Assembly: GCF_013364235.1 (NCBI RefSeq)
Contig: NZ_CP054919.1
Coordinates: forward strand, 7,303,603 to 7,367,602
Direction of reading: 5' to 3'
Length of the DNA stretch: 64,000 nucleotides
Source: Kitasatospora sp. NA04385
GTDB lineage: Bacteria; Actinomycetota; Actinomycetes; Streptomycetales; Streptomycetaceae
Numbering within the stretch: position 1 is the stretch's first letter; each line of letters begins with the position of its first letter. Positions 33,443-40,627 of the stretch are shown piece after piece. The translations under genes and the position numbers were made by a program. Below the pieces are notes generated by a model that saw nothing but the letters and a program-made list of their open reading frames with translations, was not told the DNA's origin and made no database searches.

Positions 33443-33492
33443 ATACCGGTGGGGGTATATCGTTGGTTTCGAGCATATACCCCCACCGGTAT
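33443..33492. promoter_or_regulatory. Two mirrored CsoR/CstR-type operators
   Basis: ATACCGGTGGGGGTAT (33443-33458) and its mirror ATACCCCCACCGGTAT (33477-33492) form 19-nt perfectly complementary arms (33442-33460 and 33475-33493) around a 14-nt AT-rich centre with -10-like TATAT/CATATA. They lie between the leftward rhodanese-TauE operon and the rightward CstB-like gene. G/C-tract inverted repeats with ATAC/GTAT ends are typical of CsoR-family repressors. The 309-bp spacer 33369-33677 holds no gene. Confidence 0.85.
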
Positions 33493-33531
33493 CAACTGGC
33501 CAGGCCTCCCGGCAGGGAACTGCCGGTAATA

Positions 33532-33547
33532 ATACCCGTGGGGGTAT
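33532..33547. promoter_or_regulatory. Third CsoR/CstR-type operator
   Basis: ATACCC-GTGG-GGGTAT is a perfect 6-4-6 palindrome 130 bp upstream of the CstB-like gene, with the same consensus as the other sites. It probably serves the rightward promoter. Confidence 0.8.
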
Positions 33548-33677
33548 CCGAGTCCGCGGGTCGGCGCCCGCGTCCGAGCAGGACGCCCGAGCGGGACGCC
33601 CGAGCCGGTGACCACACCCGCCACCCCTCCGGCGCGCCCCGTCGCGCGCCCGCCCAGCCGCAGAGAAGAGGACTCCC

Positions 33678-35051
33678 GTGTTCTTCGCCCAGTACTACCT
33701 CGACTGCCTCTCCCAGGCCTCGTACCTGATCGCGGACGAGACCACCGGCCGTGCCGTGGTGGTCGACCCGCGCCGGGACGTGGACGAGTACCTCGCCGAG
33801 GCCGCGGCCCGCGGCTTCACCGTCGAGGGCGTCATCAACACCCACTTCCACGCCGACTTCCTCTCCGGCCACCTCGAACTCGCCGCCCGCACCGGCGCCT
33901 GGATCGGCTACGGCCGCCGCGCCGAGACCGAGTACCCGATCCGCAAGCTCGCCGACGGCGAGCGGATCAGCCTGGGCGACGTCGTCCTGGAGGTCCTGGA
34001 GACGCCCGGCCACACCCCCGAGTCGATCAGCGTCCTGGTCCGGGAGAAGGCCGACGACACCGTCCCGTACGGCGTGCTCACCGGCGACGCGCTGTTCATC
34101 GGCGACGTCGGCCGCCCCGACCTGCTGGCCTCCGCCGGCGTCACGGCCGACCGGCTCGGCCGGATGCTGTACGACAGCGTCCAGCACAGGCTGATGGCGC
34201 TGCCCGACCAGGTCCGGCTCTTCCCCGCGCACGGCGCCGGCTCCGCCTGCGGCAAGAACCTGTCCACCGAGCGGCAGTCCACCATCGGGCAGCAGCGCGC
34301 CACCAACTACGCCTGCGCGCCGATGACCGAGGACGAGTTCGTGGCCATCGTCACCGCCGGACAGCCCACCGCCCCCGGCTACTTCGGCTACGACGCCGAC
34401 CTCAACCGCCGCGACCGCGACCTGTTCGACGCCGCCGCCCTCGCCGTCCCGCTGGACGCCGACGCCTTCCTGGCCCGCCGCGCCGAGACCGGCACGGTGG
34501 TGGTCGACGCCCGCGACCCGCTCGACTTCGCCGCCGGGCACCTGGCCGGAGCCGTCAACGTCCCCGCCGACGGGCGCTTCGCCGAGCAGTCCGGCACCGT
34601 CCTCGACCCGGCCTGGCGGCTGCTGGTGATCGCCCCCGAGGGCCGCGAGCGGGAGACCGTCACCCGGCTCGCCCGGATCGGCTTCGACCGGGTCGCCGGG
34701 TACCTCGCCGACCCCGGGACCGCCTTCCGCGCCGTCCCCGAGCAGCTGCGCCGGGCCCCCCGCCGCACCGTCGCCGACCTGCGCGCCGAACTCGCCGGAG
34801 CCGAACCCCCGCTGGTCCTCGACGTGCGCGGCGAGGGCGAGCGCGCGGACGGCCACATCCCCGGCTCCGTCCACCTCCCGCTCGCCGAACTCCCGCACCG
34901 CCTCGCCGAGATACCGCAGGACCGCCCCGTCGTCGTGCACTGCGCAGGCGGCCACCGCTCCTCCATCGCGGCCAGCCTGCTGCGCCACCACGGCCACCCG
35001 CTGACCTCCGACCTGCTCGGCGGCTACGGCGCCTGGGCGGCCGCGGCCTGA
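33678..35051 (+). CDS. CstB-like persulfide dioxygenase-rhodanese fusion
   Basis: A 457-residue fusion. The metallo-beta-lactamase domain (1-250) has the persulfide-dioxygenase iron ligands in THFHADFLSGH (His56, His58, Asp60) plus TPGHTPES, TGDALFIGDVGRPDL and FPAHGAGSACGK. Two rhodanese domains follow: the first (about 265-350) reads LLVIAPEGRE where the cysteine should be, so it is inactive; the second (about 365-457) keeps VVHCAGGHRSS. This is the layout of CstB, which oxidises low-molecular-weight persulfides. It starts at GTG 33678 after AAGAGGA, downstream of CstR-type operators. Confidence 0.92.
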   Translation: MFFAQYYLDCLSQASYLIADETTGRAVVVDPRRDVDEYLAEAAARGFTVEGVINTHFHADFLSGHLELAARTGAWIGYGRRAETEYPIRKLADGERISLGDVVLEVLETPGHTPESISVLVREKADDTVPYGVLTGDALFIGDVGRPDLLASAGVTADRLGRMLYDSVQHRLMALPDQVRLFPAHGAGSACGKNLSTERQSTIGQQRATNYACAPMTEDEFVAIVTAGQPTAPGYFGYDADLNRRDRDLFDAAALAVPLDADAFLARRAETGTVVVDARDPLDFAAGHLAGAVNVPADGRFAEQSGTVLDPAWRLLVIAPEGRERETVTRLARIGFDRVAGYLADPGTAFRAVPEQLRRAPRRTVADLRAELAGAEPPLVLDVRGEGERADGHIPGSVHLPLAELPHRLAEIPQDRPVVVHCAGGHRSSIAASLLRHHGHPLTSDLLGGYGAWAAAA

Positions 35052-35134
35052 ACCCGCCGCGACGCCCGGGGAGTGGGGCCGGGAGCCGGAGGCGTCCGGC
35101 GGACGGGGGAATGCGCCGTCCGCCGGATGGGTTG

Positions 35135-35150
35135 ATACGGGCGGGGGTAT
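35135..35150 (+). promoter_or_regulatory. CsoR/CstR-type operator before the first repressor gene
   Basis: ATACGGGCGGGGGTAT matches the sites at 33443, 33477 and 33532 at most positions and lies about 110 bp upstream of the CstR-like gene, so that gene is probably autoregulated. Confidence 0.75.
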
Positions 35151-35260
35151 GCGCGAGGTGTCACGACACGTGGCGCGGTGCACCGGTACCGACCGGCACC
35201 CGGCACGGAACACGGGGGCGGGCGGCGACCAGCACCCGCCGAGGACGAGGAGGAGACCCG

Positions 35261-35527
35261 ATGCAGGTGGGCGACGAGGCCGTCGGCGCGGTGCTGAACC
35301 GGCTGCGCCGGGCCCAGGGCCAATTGGCCGGGGTGATCGCGATGATCGAGGCCGGACGCGACTGCAAGGACGTGGTGACTCAACTCGCCGCGGTCTCCAG
35401 GGCGTTGGACCGGGCCGGGTTCAAGATCGTGGCCAGCGGCATGCGCCAGTGCCTGGCCGAATCCGAGGAGGGCGCCGCCCCGATGACCGAGGCCGAGTTG
35501 GAGAAGCTCTTCCTGGCCCTCGCCTGA
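35261..35527 (+). CDS. CsoR/CstR-family repressor, persulfide-sensor type (copy 1)
   Basis: An 88-residue all-alpha DUF156 repressor: V-G-A-V-L-N-R-L-R-R-A-Q-G-Q-L-x-G-V-I-x-M-I-E, then GRDCKDVVTQL (Cys35) and SGMRQCLAE (Cys64). Copper-sensing CsoR has a His four residues before the second Cys; here that position is Gly60, so only the two thiols remain, as in the persulfide sensor CstR. Context agrees: CstB-like and rhodanese genes with matching operators. GAGGAGGAG precedes the ATG. A 92% identical copy lies at 36214-36480 on the other strand. Confidence 0.92.
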   Translation: MQVGDEAVGAVLNRLRRAQGQLAGVIAMIEAGRDCKDVVTQLAAVSRALDRAGFKIVASGMRQCLAESEEGAAPMTEAELEKLFLALA

Positions 35528-35659
35528 GCCCGGACGGCCCGGGGCCGCGCAGGCCCGAACGCCCGCACGCACCGCGCTCCGGCGCGGTGCGTGCGGGTCC
35601 TGCCGCCGGTCCAACTTCTGCGGTCAACAACTCTCCGTCACCGGAATCCGCCGGTTCGC

Positions 35660-35989
35660 TCAGCAGTGATCTTCGATGTAGAGCATGCGCTGTCCCGGCT
35701 CGGCGCGGAACTCGTGGGCCAAGTAGCGGCCGGTCGACCAGGACCCGCCGGGGCCCTGGTACTCGTCCTTGATCCGGTTCCAGAGCATGGGCCGCTCGGC
35801 TTCGGCTGCGAGTCGAGGGCTGATGCCGCCCATGTCCCCCCACACGACCGGCGTCGCCGCGTCCTTGACCAGCCGACGAACGATGCGCAGGTCCAGGCGC
35901 TTGCGGTGGAGAACCCAGCGGGTCCCTTGCTCGTCGAGCAGTGTCACGGGGTCGTTCAGGCTGTCGGGGTTCGCAGGGAACGATTGCAT
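35660..35989 (-). CDS. Hypothetical protein between the two CstR-like genes
   Basis: A 109-residue soluble protein I cannot name. It contains LLDEQGTRWVLHRKRLDLRIVRRLVKD in pattern, then WGDMGGISPRLAAEAERPMLWNRIKDEYQGP and a C-terminal YLAHEFRAEPGQRMLYIEDHC. Codon use is less G/C-biased than that of neighbours (CAA, CCT, GTT, ACA, CGA appear), which suggests later arrival. The ATG at 35989 has no strong ribosome site. It could be cargo brought in with the adjoining IS remnant. Confidence 0.65.
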   Translation of the reverse strand: MQSFPANPDSLNDPVTLLDEQGTRWVLHRKRLDLRIVRRLVKDAATPVVWGDMGGISPRLAAEAERPMLWNRIKDEYQGPGGSWSTGRYLAHEFRAEPGQRMLYIEDHC

Positions 35990-36049
35990 GCTCCGAGTCT
36001 TTCAGAGCCCCGCCAAGGCCTTGCCTCTGGCAGAACCTTGGCGGACATG

Positions 36050-36211
36050 AGACCCCGTCAGGGACGGGCTCGGTGGTGGTCACGGCGCCGGAGCCGTGGG
36101 GCGGCGTGAGGCCGGGCAGGTCGTCGGCGGGGACCGCCTTGATCCACCGCGGGAGCCGATCGCCCTGAAGCTGAGTGATCATCTTCCCCGAGAGCCCAGG
36201 CGTTCGTGCGG
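36050..36211 (-). mobile_element. Remnant of an ISL3-family transposase
   Basis: On the minus strand a frame (about 36081-36182) encodes GDRLPRWIKAVPADDLPGL followed by PPHGSGAV. This resembles the C-terminal region of ISL3 transposases, where G-x-x-L-x-x-W-x-x-A-x-x-A-D-D-L-P-x-L precedes the last catalytic segment. The expected later part is missing and no terminal repeats are visible. The call is by eye and needs a search. Confidence 0.45.
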
Positions 36212-36213
36212 GA

Positions 36214-36480
36214 TCAGGCCAGGGTCAGGAACATCTTCTCGAGTTCCGCCTCGGTCATCGGGGCGGTGCCCTCCTCGGATTCGGCCAGGCACTGGCGCAT
36301 GCCGCTGGCCAGGATCTTGAAGCCCGCCCGGTCCAACGCCCGTGAGACGGCGGCGAGTTGGGTGACCACGTCCTTGCAGTCGCGTCCGGCCTCGATCATC
36401 GCGATCACCCCGGACAGCTGGCCCTGGGCCCGGCGCAGCCGGTTCAGCACCGCGCCCACGGCCTCCTCGTCCACCTGCAT
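36214..36480 (-). CDS. CsoR/CstR-family repressor, persulfide-sensor type (copy 2)
   Basis: An 88-residue paralogue of the gene at 35261, with the same Cys35/Cys64 pair and Gly60 in place of the CsoR histidine. The start MQVDEEAVGA at 36480 is preceded by GAGGAGG on the minus strand. Upstream of it only a degenerate operator-like ATACGGGAGGCGCC (near 36519) remains, so its control may differ from copy 1. Both copies appear intact, so redundancy or heteromeric repressors are possible. Confidence 0.9.
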   Translation of the reverse strand: MQVDEEAVGAVLNRLRRAQGQLSGVIAMIEAGRDCKDVVTQLAAVSRALDRAGFKILASGMRQCLAESEEGTAPMTEAELEKMFLTLA

Positions 36481-36548
36481 CGAGCACCTCCTCGCCCTTT
36501 TCTGAACTCGCCCGATCATACGGGAGGCGCCCCCACCGGCCCGCCCGG

Positions 36549-37512
36549 CTACCGCCCGGCCTCCACCGGGACCGGCACCCGGACACCGGCCGCGCCCTCC
36601 GTCGGACGAACCGCCGGACGAACCGCCGGGCGGGCGGTGGAGCAGGCCGCGCAGCCGGAGCCCTCAGCACCGTCAGTGCCGTCAGCGCCGTCGGACGGGC
36701 CGCCGTCCGGGTGGCGCCGCCGGTCGACCACCCGCTGGGCCGCCGCCGCGAGCTCCCGGCGCCCCGGGAACAGCGCGGGCGGCAGCTGCGGCAGGAACTC
36801 GACCTCCGCCGTCAGCCCCCGCACCGACACCACCCGCCACAGCGAGGCCGCCAGCCCGTCCTCCCCGACGAACGCCGGTGCGGTGCTGGGCCGCCCGTCC
36901 GCGCCGCGGTAGCGCAGCGTCAGCGGCTGCACCGGCACGTCGGCCCGCACCGCCGCCTCGAACAGCGCCGGACGGAACCGCCCGCCGCCCCGCCCGCACC
37001 AGGTGCTGCCCTCCGGGAAGACCACCACCCGCTCGCCCCGGCGCAGCGCCGCGGCGATCTCCCCGACCGTGCCGGGCAGCGCCCGCAGCCGGTCCCGGTC
37101 GATGAAGATCGTGCCGCCCCAGGAGGTCAGCGGGCCGAGCACCGGCCAGCGGCCCACCTCGGTCTTGGCCAGCATCCGGCCCGGACGGACGGCCGCGATC
37201 AGCAGGACGTCCAGCCAGGAGATGTGGTTGGACACCAACAGCGCACCCCCCGTCGACCGGCCCGGCACCGCACCGGCGCCCACCCGCACCCGCACGCCCA
37301 GCGAGGCCAGCAGCAGCCGTGCCCACCGGCGCACCAGCCGCTCCGCCGGCAGCCAGGCCAGCGCGCGCACCAGCGGCGCCGCCAGCACCGGCGGCCAGCA
37401 CGGCCAGGCAGCACGCCAGCCGCAGCACCCGCCGCGCGGTGCCCGCCCGGGGCCCGGTGACGCGCACGCAGCCACCGGGCGTGCACGGCGCGGTCGGCAG
37501 CCAGGCGCTCAT
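36549..37512 (-). CDS. olsA: PlsC-type acyltransferase (OlsA-like) with apparent frameshift
   Basis: Membrane 1-acylglycerol/lyso-ornithine-lipid acyltransferase. The acyltransferase motifs are VSNHISWLD (H-x4-D), FIDRD, VVFPEGSTWCG and V-P-V-Q-P-L-T-L-R-Y. The natural start is the ATG at 37512, which overlaps the stop of the upstream GNAT gene (ATGA) and gives MSAWLPTAPCTPGGCV, a typical N-terminus. That frame leaves the acyltransferase frame near 37385-37396 in a GC-rich run, so one or two bases seem lost or gained. A GTG at 37475 would allow a shorter in-frame product. It pairs with the OlsB-like gene for ornithine-lipid synthesis. Confidence 0.75.
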
Positions 37513-38462
37513 GCCGCCGTCGCCGTTCCGGGCCCGGCCGCCGGGGCGGTCGCCTGCGCGGGGATCGCGGGGATCGCGGGAGCGCCGACGGGAACGCCGG
37601 TGGAAGCGCCGACGGGGGCGCCCGAGGTGCCGCCGATGATCGCGGAGATCGGCAGGTCCGCCGCGGCCGCCAGGAAGTGCCGCAGGTAGCGCGGATCGGT
37701 GCGCTCCAGCGACAGCAGCACGTACAGGTCCGCCACGTCGAAGTCCGGATCGTACGCGGGCTCGCCGCACACCCAGGCCCCCAGCCGCAGGTAGCCGCGC
37801 AGCAGCGCCGGGATCGGCGTGCGGCCCGCCCGCACCACGCCCTCCGCCGACCACGGGCGCAGCGGCGCGACCCGGTACTGCGGCGGGGCCAGGTGCTTGG
37901 CCGAGACCGCGTCCCACACCCCGGCGGCGGTCGTCCCGCCGTCGGACAGCGGCACCGAGCAGCAGCCGGCCAGCCAGGCGTTGCCGGTGGCGGTCATGTA
38001 GCGGGCGATGCCGCCCCACATCAGGTTGATCACCGCGCCGTTGCCGCGGTGCGCCGCGGCGATGCAGGACCGCCCGACCTCCACCATGCCGTCCCGCAGC
38101 CCGCCCAGCCGGGCCAGGTCGAACTCGGTGTCGGAGTACGTCCGGCCCGCGCGGCGCGCCTGCTCCGGGCGCAGCAGCCGGTACGTGCCGACCACCTCGC
38201 CGGAGGGCTGCTCGCGCACCAGCAGGTGGTCGCAGAACTCGTCGAACGGGTCGGCGTCCAGGCCGGGCAGCGGCGAGTCCAGCACCGCGCCCATCTCGTC
38301 CGCGAACACCTGGTGGCGCAGCCGCTGGGCGGCCTCCACGTCCTCCGGGGTCCGGGCGAACGCCAGCTGGTACGAGGGCTGTCGGGGCTCCGGCCGCCGG
38401 TTCGACGACAGCCGGGAGGACTGGGCGGGGACGGGTCCGGAACGGGCGGGGGCGGTGGTCAT
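37509..38462 (-). CDS. olsB: OlsB-like ornithine N-acyltransferase (GNAT fold)
   Basis: A 317-residue protein that follows the OlsB/hemolysin-like acyltransferase plan: R-L-R-H-Q-V-F-A-D-E-M-G, D-E-F-C-D-H-L-L-V-R, VVGTYRLL, the E-F-D-L-A-R-L block, MVEVGRSCIAAAHRGNGAVI and LWGG-like MWGGIARYM, then GCCSVPL. OlsB moves a 3-hydroxyacyl chain from ACP to ornithine, the first step of phosphorus-free ornithine lipids. The C-terminal 45 residues are a Pro/Ala/Thr tail. It overlaps the OlsA-like gene by four bases, which supports the two-step pathway. The start at 38462 follows GGAGA. Confidence 0.85.
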   Translation of the reverse strand: MTTAPARSGPVPAQSSRLSSNRRPEPRQPSYQLAFARTPEDVEAAQRLRHQVFADEMGAVLDSPLPGLDADPFDEFCDHLLVREQPSGEVVGTYRLLRPEQARRAGRTYSDTEFDLARLGGLRDGMVEVGRSCIAAAHRGNGAVINLMWGGIARYMTATGNAWLAGCCSVPLSDGGTTAAGVWDAVSAKHLAPPQYRVAPLRPWSAEGVVRAGRTPIPALLRGYLRLGAWVCGEPAYDPDFDVADLYVLLSLERTDPRYLRHFLAAAADLPISAIIGGTSGAPVGASTGVPVGAPAIPAIPAQATAPAAGPGTATAA

Positions 38463-38794
38463 GGCGGGAATCTCCGGGATCTCGGGGCGCGATAGGGTGG
38501 CGACGGACAGCACGGGACGACACGCGACGACACGGGCGCTCGCACCCGGGCCGCCGGTCGGGCGGCGCCGGCCACGGGCGGCACCCGTATGTCTCCCCGA
38601 CCCGCCTGGCCCTGAGGTGACCGGCCGAGGGAGACCAGATGTGCACCTGCTGAATGGCCGGTTCGGCCCCCGCGGGTAGTTCGGAACCGCTACCCGCCGC
38701 GGCCTGCGCACCGCGGCATCCGGACGCCCCGCGGACACCCGGCGGACGCCGACTCTTCCCCCGGGGGCCACGCCGCTCTGCCAGCGTTCCCGAC
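38463..38794. other. Divergent promoter region olsB / mptB-like
   Basis: These 332 bp lack a supported gene. The left part should hold the leftward olsB promoter and the right part the rightward mannosyltransferase promoter. I saw no PHO-box pair (GTTCACC repeats), although ornithine lipids are often phosphate-controlled. Confidence 0.4.
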
Positions 38795-40627
38795 ATGCCG
38801 AACACGGGCGCGAACGCCTACCCGGGCCGGTACCGGTGGCTCGGACTCCTGGGCTCGCTCGCCCTCGCCGCCGGCGGACTCACCTCCGGCGCCCTGCCCG
38901 CCGCCGCCACCGGCCCCGCGCTGCGCGCCTCCGGCGGCGCCGGCACCGTCCTGGTCTTCGCCGGCCTGACCGTCCTCACCGCCGCCTGGCTGCTGCTGGG
39001 CACCTCCGGCCGCCGCGCCGAGGGCCGACACCCCTCCGCCACCCGCTGGTTGGCCGTCACCCTGGCCTGGTGGGCCGCCCCGCTGCTGCTCCTGCCCCCG
39101 CTGTTCAGCCGCGACGTCTACAGCTACCTCGCCCAAGGAGCCCTGCTGGCAAGCGGGTTCGACGTCTACACGGACGGCCCGGCCGCGCTCGGCGGCCCCG
39201 TCGCCCAGCAGGTGCCGCAGGTCTGGCAGCACACCCCCGCCCCGTACGGCCCCGGCTTCCTGCTGCTGGCCCGGGCCGCCGCGCCGCTCGCCGCCCACCC
39301 GTACGCCGGTGTCCTGCTGCTGCGGCTGAGCGCCGTCCTGGCCGTCGCCGCCCTCGCCGCGCTGCTGCCCGCCCTCGCCCGGCGCCTCGGCACCGACCCG
39401 GCCGCCGCGCTGCGGCTGGGCGCGCTCAACCCGCTGGTCCTGCTGCACCTGGTCGCCGGGGCCCACAACGACGCCGTCCCGCTCGCCCTGCTGCTCGCCG
39501 CCCTGCTCGCCGCCACCCGCCGCCGCCCCCTGCTCGCCGCCGTCCTGATCGCGCTCGCCACCCTGGTCAAGGCGCCCGCCGCGCTGGCCCTCCCCGCCGC
39601 CTGGTGGCTCGCCGCCGGATTCTCGGCGCAGCGGCTGGGTCAACTCGCCGACCGGGGAGGTTGGTTCGCTCCCGCGGGCCGGTCGGCGGTCGTCGGCGGC
39701 GATGCGGCGGATGGCTCGGGCGGGCGGGGGCGCGGGTTCCGGCTCGCCGTGGCGATGGCGGCGGCCGCCGCCGGGTTCTCGGCGCAGCGGCAGGGTCAAC
39801 TCGCCTATCGGAGAGGTTGGTTCGCCTCCACGGGCCGGTTGGCGGCCGTCGGCGGCGGTGCGGCGGGCGGTGCGGCGGGTGATCCGGGCGGGCGGGGGCG
39901 TGGGCTCCGGTTCGCCGTGGCGATGGCGGCGGCCGCCGCCGGGTTCTCGGCGCAGCGGCTGGGTCAACTCGCCGACCGGAGAGGGTGGTTCGCTCCCGCG
40001 GGCCGGTCGGCGGTCGTCGGCGGTGGTGCGGCGGGTGGCCCGGGCGGGCGGGGGCGCGGGTTCCGGCTCGCCGTGGCGATGGCGGCGGCCGTCGCCGCGA
40101 CCACGGCTGCGGTCACCGCCGTGGCGGGCACCGGCTACGGCTGGGTCGCCGCGCTCACCACCCCGGCCACCGACCGCAGTTGGTCGCCGACCAGCGGCCT
40201 CGGCCGGTTGTTCGCCGGACTGACCGGCACCGCGCCGCAGGACGCGGTCGCCGGGGCCCGGCTGCTGGGGCTGGCGGCCGCGGCGGGAGTGCTCGGCCTG
40301 CTGGCGGCCCGGGTCGTCCGCCGGGGGAGCGAACCGCTGGCGGCCCTGGCCCTCGGGTTCGGCGCGCTGGTCGTCCTCGGGCCCGCCTTCCGCCCCTGGT
40401 ACGCGCTGTGGTGCGCCGTCCCGGCGGCCTTCGCCGTACCCGCCGAGACCGCCCGGAGGGCGATCGAACTCGCCTGCGCGGCACTCGCGTTCACCGTCAT
40501 GCCGGACGGATTCGAGCCGGACGCCGCCGAGTTGGTGCTCGCCGCGGGCGGCCTCGCCGCCGGGGCGGTCGCCGTGTTCCTGACGGAGCGTCAGATCACC
40601 TTCCAGGAAAGGCAGCCCGCGTGCTGA
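38795..40627 (+). CDS. mptB: MptB-like polyprenyl-phosphomannose alpha-1,6-mannosyltransferase with internal repeats
   Basis: A 610-residue GT-C membrane enzyme. The catalytic outer loop after the first helices is seen in LFSRDVYSYLAQGALLASGFDVYTDGP and in TPAPYGPGFLLLARAA; the later GLNP-like LGALNPLVLLHLVAGAHNDAVPLALLLAALL is typical of MptB. It should add mannose to a lipomannan-type acceptor from polyprenyl-phosphomannose. Between residues about 273 and 430 there are three tandem 52-56-residue copies of a basic Gly/Arg loop plus half a membrane helix, absent from normal members. The next gene overlaps its stop. Confidence 0.83.
   Translation: MPNTGANAYPGRYRWLGLLGSLALAAGGLTSGALPAAATGPALRASGGAGTVLVFAGLTVLTAAWLLLGTSGRRAEGRHPSATRWLAVTLAWWAAPLLLLPPLFSRDVYSYLAQGALLASGFDVYTDGPAALGGPVAQQVPQVWQHTPAPYGPGFLLLARAAAPLAAHPYAGVLLLRLSAVLAVAALAALLPALARRLGTDPAAALRLGALNPLVLLHLVAGAHNDAVPLALLLAALLAATRRRPLLAAVLIALATLVKAPAALALPAAWWLAAGFSAQRLGQLADRGGWFAPAGRSAVVGGDAADGSGGRGRGFRLAVAMAAAAAGFSAQRQGQLAYRRGWFASTGRLAAVGGGAAGGAAGDPGGRGRGLRFAVAMAAAAAGFSAQRLGQLADRRGWFAPAGRSAVVGGGAAGGPGGRGRGFRLAVAMAAAVAATTAAVTAVAGTGYGWVAALTTPATDRSWSPTSGLGRLFAGLTGTAPQDAVAGARLLGLAAAAGVLGLLAARVVRRGSEPLAALALGFGALVVLGPAFRPWYALWCAVPAAFAVPAETARRAIELACAALAFTVMPDGFEPDAAELVLAAGGLAAGAVAVFLTERQITFQERQPAC
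39611..40090. repeat. Three imperfect tandem repeats inside the mptB-like gene
   Basis: Copies begin at 39611, 39767 and 39935 (marker GCCGCCGGGTTCTCGGCGCA, first copy with one change), giving periods of 156 and 168 bp. Both are multiples of three, so the frame stays open. Each copy encodes FSAQRxGQLAxRxGWFAxxGR, a Gly-rich run and R-L/F-A-V-A-M-A-A-A. Confidence 0.93.

Larger units (their letters stand above)
35261..36480. repeat. Inverted duplication of the CstR-like gene (267-bp arms)
   Basis: The arms are 35261-35527 (plus) and 36214-36480 (minus). Their proteins differ at 7 of 88 positions (for example A23S, V57L, A72T, L83M). Between the arms lie a hypothetical gene and an ISL3 transposase remnant in DNA that is less GC-biased than the surroundings. 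This arrangement suggests a transposition- or recombination-linked duplication. Confidence 0.85.
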
